From: Pseudomonadota bacterium
Lineage (GTDB): Bacteria > Myxococcota_A > UBA796 > GCA-2862545
DNA length: 37,276 bases
Direction of reading: 5' to 3'
NCBI GenBank assembly: GCA_005797785.1
Contig: SYKL01000495.1
Span: forward strand, 1-37,276
Within the stretch, counting starts at the first letter, position 1, and each line of letters starts with the position of its first letter. Both the position numbers and the translations under genes were made by a program. Below the pieces are notes generated by a model that was not told the origin of the DNA, did no database searches, and saw nothing but the letters and a program-made list of their open reading frames with translations. Shown one piece after another: positions 26,608 through 34,221 of the stretch.

Positions 26608-28025
26608 CATCAGCGCTGCACGTCGATCTCTACCAGTTGACCTCGCTCATCCCTCATGTTTCGCGCGGGCACATCGATGACCGTGTGGTGATGACGTTCT
26701 TTTCGCGGCGTTTGCCACAGAATCCGGTCACCGGCGAAACGGTCCGAGGCTACCTGATTTGGGCGGGCCTCCAGCGTTGCCTGGATTACCTCGAGTCTGC
26801 GCGATTTTCGGAGGAAGGACTCGCCTGCCTGGAGCGACACCCCTCCCTCGGCCCCGCCCTCATGGACATGCCAAGCCTGATTCAGCGTTTACGGCGATGG
26901 CAGTTCAGCGGGACAGTTCACTCGCCCCCGGAGGGAACGCCGATTTTTGCAGGTTCCGCGCTACGAATGGACGGCACCCCTCTCGAAGCACATGGTGTCA
27001 AACCCGCCGCCTACATCCCCTATTTGGTGATCGAAACGGATCTTTTGTCCGCAAAGTTGATTGAAACGCCCTTGTTGTCGATCATCAACCACATGACCAT
27101 GGTCGCATCCAAGGCCGCACACATCGTTTCCGCGGCGAGGGAAGGCGGAAACCGGCCGGTGGTCGAATTTGGTTCACGGCGTACGCATCCCGCCGCCGCC
27201 GTAGATGCCGCTCTGGCCGCGTACATCGGCGGGTGTTCGGCAACCAGCAATGTGGAAGCACATTTTCGGTATGGGATCCCCGCCACCGGCACCATGGATC
27301 ATTTTGCCGTTCAAGCCTGGGAACAGCCGGACCAGCCCCGTCACGAGACCGAATTCGCGTTTTTCCAGGCCTTTCATCAACACTATCCCGACAAGGACAC
27401 CTTGTTGGTGGACACCTACGACACCTTCGGCGAAAAAACCGGCATTCGAAATGCGGTGGCCGCGACCAACGGCGGCCCAGTCGCCATTCGCATCGACTCC
27501 AACATTACCAAAGGTAATCTCTGGAAAGCGAGGCAGTTGCTCGACGGCCTCGGAGCGATCGATACGAAGATCCTTGTTTCCGGTGGGATCGACGAAAAGG
27601 TGATTCGCGAATTGGCCGATGCCGCCGTAGATGGGTTTGGTGTCGGAGAAAACCTCGTTGTATCCTCGGATGCACCGGTGGGCGTTGGGGCCGTGGGCAA
27701 GCTGTCCATGATCCGCGGCCACCCCACTACCAAGTTAGCCAAAGGCTCAGGAAAGGCCCATCTCCCTGGTATTTTGCAGGTATGGCGCACGCCCGAGTTC
27801 GACCTTGTCGGCCTGCACGATGAGCATCAACGAGGCGAGCCACTCCTGCAGGTCGTCTGGGACAAACACGGCAGAAAACCTGCTCCCTCGTGGGCAGACG
27901 TTCGCCGTTTCGCCATCGATCAGCTCAGCCTGTTGCCGACAGAGCGCAAGCAACCTCGATCCATCGGGCTTCCCGTCACGGACGCGCTGGCCCAGCAGCT
28001 GGAAGCGCTCGCATCCCAGATTTGA
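26604..28025 (+). CDS. pncB: Nicotinate phosphoribosyltransferase
   Basis: LHVDLYQLTSLIPHVSRG, VEFGSRRTHP, GCSATSNVEAHFRYGIPATGTMDHFAVQAW, LLVDTYDT, IRIDSNI. Confidence 0.93.
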   Translation: MTSALHVDLYQLTSLIPHVSRGHIDDRVVMTFFSRRLPQNPVTGETVRGYLIWAGLQRCLDYLESARFSEEGLACLERHPSLGPALMDMPSLIQRLRRWQFSGTVHSPPEGTPIFAGSALRMDGTPLEAHGVKPAAYIPYLVIETDLLSAKLIETPLLSIINHMTMVASKAAHIVSAAREGGNRPVVEFGSRRTHPAAAVDAALAAYIGGCSATSNVEAHFRYGIPATGTMDHFAVQAWEQPDQPRHETEFAFFQAFHQHYPDKDTLLVDTYDTFGEKTGIRNAVAATNGGPVAIRIDSNITKGNLWKARQLLDGLGAIDTKILVSGGIDEKVIRELADAAVDGFGVGENLVVSSDAPVGVGAVGKLSMIRGHPTTKLAKGSGKAHLPGILQVWRTPEFDLVGLHDEHQRGEPLLQVVWDKHGRKPAPSWADVRRFAIDQLSLLPTERKQPRSIGLPVTDALAQQLEALASQI

Positions 28026-28152
28026 TCGTTCGATAAACCCGTTTGGACGAAAATTCACGTCGGGGACCACCAGAAGTTCAGCGGATCGATGCAGCCTCGG
28101 CTAATTTGGGGGCCTCGGGATCGGCCATTGCCGAACGGGTTCTGGATGATTT

Positions 28153-29451
28153 ATGAAGTATTCTACTGCGTTTCCACTGTTTTTGGTCGCGGTCACCGGG
28201 TGTCAGACGTTGACCGCGGTCGACACCGATTTTGGTGACACCAGCGATACCTCCGAGGTTACGGATACCTCAGATACCGAAGACACCGTAGATACCCAGG
28301 ATACGGAAGACACCGCCGACACGGAAGACACCGCCGACACGGCGGATACTCAGGACACGGACGACACCGGCCCCATCCCCGACGGCTGTAGAGCGGATCC
28401 CGGCAGCGCCAACAAAGACCGTGCGATCGCCATCAATTTCAACTGGGCGACTGGAGACAATTGGACGATCTACGAGTTGGACTCCGCGGGCGACATCACC
28501 GAAGGCGACACTTTCGCCATGGGGAACGCCTACAATCAGAAGGTGTCGTTTACGCCGGACGGCAGCCTCGGCCTCGTCGCCCAAGACGATGGAACGTTGG
28601 GAATCTTTACGTTGGATAGCAATCTGAACCCCACGGTCGTGACCCAAGCCTGGAACGACAATGGCGCCTTCTACGCTTCCTCCGTCACGATCGACCCCAG
28701 CGGCGAAAGAGCCTGGGTGATCGACGGGAATTGGGAGAACAACGGCGGTGGCGTCTACGAAATCGCCCTCGATTGCGATTCGGGCGTTCCCACCTTGGTT
28801 GGACAGACCGTCAGCGCCAAACTCCCCTCCGATCTCGTACTTCAGCCCGATGGCTCCGCATTCCTCTTCGCCGAGGCGATCGACGGCGACGACAGCGCCG
28901 ATGTCTGGTGGTTTGACTGGTTAGACGAGGAATATCCCTGGGTTCAGGAGTCCGTTTCCTTGTTCGAAAATGAGGACGCGATGATCGGCGCTGGCGTTCG
29001 CGTCGACAATGTCGTGTTGGTCGCGGACAATTCGTTTTTCAGCTCGGATCCCAACACGGTGACCTTCGCTCGGATCAGCAACGATAACCTCTATGCCGCG
29101 GGCGCTTTGGAGATCGACAGCCCCGTCGATCTGATCGCCTCGCCGTATGGCGATTCCGTGCTTGTGATCCAGGACTATGACAATGCGGTCCGATTGTTGG
29201 TTCCAAACGGAAACAATGACGTTCCTTTCGACGATATGGGCCAGCCCGACTACCTGGTGGACGAGCCCGAGCTCCCCGGCAAAAGCGTCGTGATCACCCG
29301 CGGAAACTTGAAAGGGTTGGTGCTCGTTCCCGAAGTCACCGCTCTCCATCAGTTCCAGTTCGACGGCAACGAAAGCATCGAAGATCTTGGTATTTTCGAC
29401 TTCGGCAGTGGGGATGCCAACATCCCCACCGCCATCGGCGTCCAGCCGTAG
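28153..29451 (+). CDS. Lipoprotein with Thr/Asp-rich low-complexity linker and beta-propeller-like C-terminal domain
   Basis: Lipobox VTGC; (T-[DE]-D)-rich linker; repeats such as VTIDPSGERAWVIDG, LVLQPDGSAFLFAE. Confidence 0.75.
   Translation: MKYSTAFPLFLVAVTGCQTLTAVDTDFGDTSDTSEVTDTSDTEDTVDTQDTEDTADTEDTADTADTQDTDDTGPIPDGCRADPGSANKDRAIAINFNWATGDNWTIYELDSAGDITEGDTFAMGNAYNQKVSFTPDGSLGLVAQDDGTLGIFTLDSNLNPTVVTQAWNDNGAFYASSVTIDPSGERAWVIDGNWENNGGGVYEIALDCDSGVPTLVGQTVSAKLPSDLVLQPDGSAFLFAEAIDGDDSADVWWFDWLDEEYPWVQESVSLFENEDAMIGAGVRVDNVVLVADNSFFSSDPNTVTFARISNDNLYAAGALEIDSPVDLIASPYGDSVLVIQDYDNAVRLLVPNGNNDVPFDDMGQPDYLVDEPELPGKSVVITRGNLKGLVLVPEVTALHQFQFDGNESIEDLGIFDFGSGDANIPTAIGVQP
28303..28338 (+). repeat. 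18-nt tandem duplication acggaagacaccgccgac x2 within the DT-rich linker
   Basis: Perfect direct repeat 28303-28320 / 28321-28338. Confidence 0.95.
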
Positions 29452-29521
29452 GCGACGAGCGCTCCGACGACCACTCCGTTCGACGACGCGTTACAGGCGG
29501 GATCACCCGTCTGGATGCGTC

Positions 29522-31180
29522 ATGTCTGAGCCTACCGCCACCGAAGCCCTGTCCAATTTCATCGCCGATCGAATCACCGACGATCGGAGCCAGGGCAAAC
29601 ACGGCGGCCGCGTGGTCACGCGTTTTCCGCCGGAACCCAATGGCTACCTGCACATCGGGCACGCTAAGTCCATCTGCTTAAACTTTGGTTTGGCGCGCGA
29701 CTTTGGCGGACGCTGCAACCTACGTTTCGACGACACCAACCCCTCCACCGAGGATATCGAGTACGTCGACGCGATTCAGGAGGACATCCGCTGGCTTGGA
29801 TTTAATTGGGACGAGCTACACTTTGCGTCTGACTATTTTGAACAGTTGTATGAATGGGCCCAGAAGCTGATTCGCAGCGGCCATGCGTACGTCGATGAGT
29901 CCTCCGCCGAGGAAATCGCCGCCTATCGAGGGGATTTTCGTACTCCAGGTCGGCCGACCCCCTACCGCGATCGGCCGGCGGCGGAGAGCCTCGCGCTGTT
30001 TGAAAAGATGCGCGCCGGGGAAATCGACGAAGGAAAAGCGGTTTTACGCGCCAAGATCGACACCAATCATCCCAACATGAACCTCCGCGATCCGGTGATC
30101 TACCGGATCAAGAAGGCTCACCACCACCGCACCGGCGATAAGTGGTGCATCTACCCCATGTATGACTATGCCCATCCCCTGTCGGACGCGGTGGAGGCGA
30201 TCACCCACTCGATCTGTACACTGGAGTTTGAGGATCATCGCCCATTCTACGATTGGTGCATCAATACCGTAGACACCCCAGCCAAACCCAATCAGATCGA
30301 ATTTGCTCGACTCAACCTTAACTACACGGTGATGAGCAAGCGAAAGCTGTTGCAGCTGGTCAACGAAAAACTCGTGGACGGCTGGCACGACCCTCGCATG
30401 TTGACGATTCGCGGCTTGCGTCGCCGGGGATACACGCCAGCATCGATTCGTGCGTTCGCCCATCAGATCGGCGTCAACCGCACCAACAGCTGGATCGACA
30501 TGGGCGTGCTCGAAAATGCCGTTCGTGAGGACCTCAATGCCAGCGCTCCTCGCGCGATGGCGGTTTTGCGTCCACTGAAAGTCACGCTGACGAATCTCCC
30601 CGAAGAACGCGCCTGTTCGCTGTCCAACCACCCGCAGAAACCGGAGCTCGGCCATCGCGAAGTTCGGCTCACCCGCCAGATCTTCATCGACCGCGAAGAC
30701 TTCGAGGAAGTCCCGCCCAAAGGATTCTTTCGACTGGTTCCCGGCGGTTGGGTTCGCCTGCGCGGTGCAGGTTTCATCAAGTGCGACAGCGTCGAGAAGG
30801 ACGCTTCCGGCAATGTTACCGGGGTTTCCTGTACTTGGCACGCACCCATCGAAGGAAATGAAGGTCCGGGCGGCGGAAAGGTCAAGGGCACCATTCACTG
30901 GGTACCGGGAGACTCACCCGCCGCGACCGTTCGCCTCTACGATCGCCTGTTTTCGGTGGAGCATCCAGATGGCGATGACTGGAAAGCCCACCTCAACCCC
31001 AACAGCCGCGAGATCCTCGTGGACGCGCGGGTCGAGCCCTCTTTGGCGCACGCCAAATCCGGCGACACCTTCCAGTTTGAGCGCACCGGGTACTTTTGTG
31101 CCGACTCGATCGACTCAACACCCGGAAAACCCATATGGAACCGGGTCGTCACCCTTAAGGACTCTTGGGCAAAGCGCTAG
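29522..31180 (+). CDS. glnS: Glutaminyl-tRNA synthetase
   Basis: VVTRFPPEPNGYLHIGHAKSICLNFGLA, LRFDDTNPSTED, VMSKRKLLQLV (KMSKS-like), DPVIYRIKKAHHHRTGDKWCIYPMYDYAHPLSDA. Confidence 0.97.
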   Translation: MSEPTATEALSNFIADRITDDRSQGKHGGRVVTRFPPEPNGYLHIGHAKSICLNFGLARDFGGRCNLRFDDTNPSTEDIEYVDAIQEDIRWLGFNWDELHFASDYFEQLYEWAQKLIRSGHAYVDESSAEEIAAYRGDFRTPGRPTPYRDRPAAESLALFEKMRAGEIDEGKAVLRAKIDTNHPNMNLRDPVIYRIKKAHHHRTGDKWCIYPMYDYAHPLSDAVEAITHSICTLEFEDHRPFYDWCINTVDTPAKPNQIEFARLNLNYTVMSKRKLLQLVNEKLVDGWHDPRMLTIRGLRRRGYTPASIRAFAHQIGVNRTNSWIDMGVLENAVREDLNASAPRAMAVLRPLKVTLTNLPEERACSLSNHPQKPELGHREVRLTRQIFIDREDFEEVPPKGFFRLVPGGWVRLRGAGFIKCDSVEKDASGNVTGVSCTWHAPIEGNEGPGGGKVKGTIHWVPGDSPAATVRLYDRLFSVEHPDGDDWKAHLNPNSREILVDARVEPSLAHAKSGDTFQFERTGYFCADSIDSTPGKPIWNRVVTLKDSWAKR

Positions 31181-31181
31181 G

Positions 31182-31207
31182 CAAATAGTAAATCACTTTA
31201 CTATTTG
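31182..31207. terminator. Hairpin H3: CAAATAGTAAA-TCAC-TTTACTATTTG
   Basis: Perfect 11-bp inverted repeat starting 2 nt after the glnS stop. Confidence 0.7.
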
Positions 31208-31343
31208 ATCGACCACCAGCGCTTTGTGACCTTCAGTGCACGCCAATGCAAATGGTAACGTTTCTCCTTGGTAATGGTCTCACCAAGCTTTTGACTTTGC
31301 ATCGCCGCCCCACAGGCTAGAGTGGACCCGTTCTGGGGGGCGC

Positions 31344-32510
31344 ATGCAGCGTTGGATGTTTATGGCGGTGTTGGGCTCGGGTTGCACCCTTGCGGCTGAC
31401 CAGGCGGACGACATTGGCGCGCCCGCAGACACATCACAGCCCGACGACACCGGTCTGCCCGAAGACAGCGATCTCCCTGAAGATACCACCGCCGAAGATA
31501 CTTCAGAGGACACGCAGGACACGCAGGACACCTCCGTCCCTGACGTCGAGTGTCCCGAAGGCATGATCTGCCCGACCGAATTTCCTTTTGTCGACGCCAA
31601 CGACACCACCGACGGCACCACCGATCTCGATGCCTACAGTTGCTCACCATCCACGAATGAGTCCGGTCCAGAGCGCACCTACCAAGTGACGCTCGATAAG
31701 GCCGGTTTCCTCGCGGCCACTCTCGACAACCTCGGCACCTCCGTCGATGTCGACGTGCACATTTTGGAGGCCCTCGACGCCGACGATTGCATCGATCGCG
31801 GAAATTGGGATTCCGGCGCGCTCTTATCCGCAGGCACCTACTACGTTGTCGTCGACAGCTGGGTTTCGGGCTCAGGTGCAGTCAAGAGCGGCGACTACGA
31901 ACTCACCTTGGGGTTCACCCCTTTCGATGCCTTCGAAGCGGAGGATCTCGATCCGGACGTGCTCAGCGCAGGCCTGTTTGCGTTCGATGCCGCCTGGATG
32001 TGGGGCGACACCGACCGCCTCGAATACACCATCATCGATTTTTCCTTGTTCTCTGGGTACAAACGCTGGTGGACCATCGACCTCCGTACGGGAGACCTGC
32101 TGTTCAACGAGTGGGTCACGCACGGCTCCGGATCCGAAGACGAAGACAACCTTGGTTATGCAGATTCGTTCTCGAACATCGTGGATTCCCACCAATCCAG
32201 CCTGGGGCTGATGCGCACCGACTCGCGGTACACCGGCGACAATGGCCTTTCGTTGCGCCTCGATGGCCTGGAAGACGGGATCAACGACCGGGTTCGGGAG
32301 CGCGCCATCGTGGTGCACGGCGCATGGTACACAGGCGCGGATTTCGTCGCAGAGTACGGTTACAGCGGCAACAGTTGGGGCTGCACCGCGGTCGACGACG
32401 ATGTGATCGAGGATGTGATCGACACCCTCGAAGGCGGCGCCCTGATGTGGAGCTGGTACCCCGACGATAGCCTGGCGGCCTCGGAATACCTCGACGGGTG
32501 GGCACCCTAG
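31344..32510 (+). CDS. Lipoprotein with YkuD_2-type murein L,D-transpeptidase catalytic domain
   Basis: Lipobox LGSGC; DT-rich linker; DSHQSSLGLMRTDSRYTGDNGLSLRLDGLEDGINDRVRERAIVVHGAWYT...GNSWGCTAV. Confidence 0.85.
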   Translation: MQRWMFMAVLGSGCTLAADQADDIGAPADTSQPDDTGLPEDSDLPEDTTAEDTSEDTQDTQDTSVPDVECPEGMICPTEFPFVDANDTTDGTTDLDAYSCSPSTNESGPERTYQVTLDKAGFLAATLDNLGTSVDVDVHILEALDADDCIDRGNWDSGALLSAGTYYVVVDSWVSGSGAVKSGDYELTLGFTPFDAFEAEDLDPDVLSAGLFAFDAAWMWGDTDRLEYTIIDFSLFSGYKRWWTIDLRTGDLLFNEWVTHGSGSEDEDNLGYADSFSNIVDSHQSSLGLMRTDSRYTGDNGLSLRLDGLEDGINDRVRERAIVVHGAWYTGADFVAEYGYSGNSWGCTAVDDDVIEDVIDTLEGGALMWSWYPDDSLAASEYLDGWAP

Positions 32511-32656
32511 GTCGGCCGTAAAAAACGCGCCAACCCTAGACTTCGCGCTCACCGAGAATCGACCCCGCCTGTAGGGTTTTGAGAGTTCTTGCGTTCAGGT
32601 CGCAGGCGCCTTGCGTGCGTGCGGCAACCCATTATCTTACCGACACGGGTGTCATT

Positions 32657-34105
32657 ATGTTTATCATTTCTTTATTGCTTGCCTGCAAAGCGTTCACTCC
32701 CCAGGTTCGCCCGATTCAAGATGACACATCCGTCGAAACGGATGAGGAAACCGGAGACTCCACCCCGACGACCGAAACCGATTCCCCGCCCAACGATTCC
32801 CCGGTGGCGGACTGTGACGAGGCCGATTGCGGCGAACATGCCTCCTGCTCCGACGAAACCAACCAATGCGAGTGCGATCTCGACTACAGCGGCGACCCCT
32901 ACGAGGGCTGCGAACCCGTCGACGCCGTTTCGGGCTGGATTGGCAGCCCCTGCGACAACGACAATGATTGCGATTACGACGGAGGTGACTGCCTTACCGA
33001 CGGATTCCCGGAAGGGATGTGCACCCAAGACTGCACCTCAACCTGCCCCGATTTGGATGGGACACCCGTCACTTACTGCATTGATCCCGTTGAACCCGAG
33101 GGTGGGCACTGTTTTTCCAAGTGCGACTTTGGGTTGTACGCCAGCTCCAACGGTTGCCGCTCCGGCTACGCCTGCGTGGAATGGGACCGGTACAACCAAA
33201 ATGGCAGCGACTACGTCTGCGTTCCCGACGGTTGGGCCGAGGAAGACCCCTGCCTTCATCCCACCAACTTTGGCGGAAATGACGATTGTTATTTAGATAT
33301 GGTGAGCTACGGCGATCCCGAGTTGGCGGCGTTGACCCTCAAGATCCTCCAGGGCACCGCGGACGAGGACGAAGCGGAAGAATTCCTCGATCTCAACTAC
33401 GAGTATTCCCAAGACTTCATGACCGACGATCTCGGGATCGATACGATCTACGGCAACTATACGTCGGGACACTCAGCAAGTTCTCCAATGCGCGGTATGA
33501 TCGTTCACTATACCGCGTCACAGCGAGAAGATGGTACCATCGCCTACTTTGTCGGCGACGAGCCTCACGCCTCCACGCACTTTATCGTTGGCAGCTATCG
33601 AAACGGGCTGATCGTTCAGCTGTTTTCTCATCGAAACCGAGCCTGGCACGCCGGCAATACCTACAACATTGACCGGTTTGGGTTCGATTTCGCCAATGCC
33701 GGATACCTCCTGCCAGCAGGCTCCGGATACGAAGATTATGCCGGTCGGGACTACACTCTAGCGCTCCCCCTGCACGGAAACGAACCCATCCACGTCGAAG
33801 GCGGGATTCCGAGCGCGCCGGAAAACAAGTACGACGCCTACGAGGAGTGGCAGCCATTCACCTACTACCAAGTATTAAGCTGGATTGCCGTTTCTCGCGC
33901 GCTGGATCTCGTCTACGCGCTGGACGAAGACGCGATCGAACGCCACGGCGATGTGTCCGACAGCCGCGTCGATCCCGGGCCGGCGCTGCCATTGACCTAC
34001 ATGAAGGAACAAGTGTGGTCTGGCGACGACGTATTTCAGGTCGACTGGCTGAACGCGTACAAGGCCGATCCGGACTGGATTGCGGACCACCCCGAGGCCC
34101 GGTAG
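32657..34105 (+). CDS. Lipoprotein with EGF-like region and N-acetylmuramoyl-L-alanine amidase (amidase_2/PGRP) domain
   Basis: Start refined to MFIISLLLACK; DCGEHASCSDETNQCECDLDYSGDPYEGC; MIVHYTASQ...ASTHFIVGSYRNGLIVQLFSHRNRAWHAGN. Confidence 0.85.
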   Translation: MFIISLLLACKAFTPQVRPIQDDTSVETDEETGDSTPTTETDSPPNDSPVADCDEADCGEHASCSDETNQCECDLDYSGDPYEGCEPVDAVSGWIGSPCDNDNDCDYDGGDCLTDGFPEGMCTQDCTSTCPDLDGTPVTYCIDPVEPEGGHCFSKCDFGLYASSNGCRSGYACVEWDRYNQNGSDYVCVPDGWAEEDPCLHPTNFGGNDDCYLDMVSYGDPELAALTLKILQGTADEDEAEEFLDLNYEYSQDFMTDDLGIDTIYGNYTSGHSASSPMRGMIVHYTASQREDGTIAYFVGDEPHASTHFIVGSYRNGLIVQLFSHRNRAWHAGNTYNIDRFGFDFANAGYLLPAGSGYEDYAGRDYTLALPLHGNEPIHVEGGIPSAPENKYDAYEEWQPFTYYQVLSWIAVSRALDLVYALDEDAIERHGDVSDSRVDPGPALPLTYMKEQVWSGDDVFQVDWLNAYKADPDWIADHPEAR

Positions 34106-34118
34106 CGCCACGCACCAA

Positions 34119-34144
34119 CAGATAGTAAATCTCTTTACTATCTG
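34119..34144. terminator. Hairpin H4: CAGATAGTAAA-TCTC-TTTACTATCTG
   Basis: Perfect 11-bp inverted repeat 13 nt after the amidase stop; same as H3 except one compensated base pair. Confidence 0.7.
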
Positions 34145-34221
34145 GTTACCAAAATGTACCGGATTCCGCATGCGGATTCCTGCTTTCGCCAATCTGCGGT
34201 ATCGTGATCGACGGAGGGGCG

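Noticed and set aside
31285-31320. TTGACT...TAGAGT as a sigma70-like promoter before the L,D-transpeptidase gene
   Set aside because: Spacing is about 21 nt and the -10 match is poor; not supportable without transcription start data
32534-32577. AACCCTA ... TAGGGTT inverted pair after the L,D-transpeptidase gene
   Set aside because: Only 7 bp with a long loop; could be chance, no T-tract in the expected place
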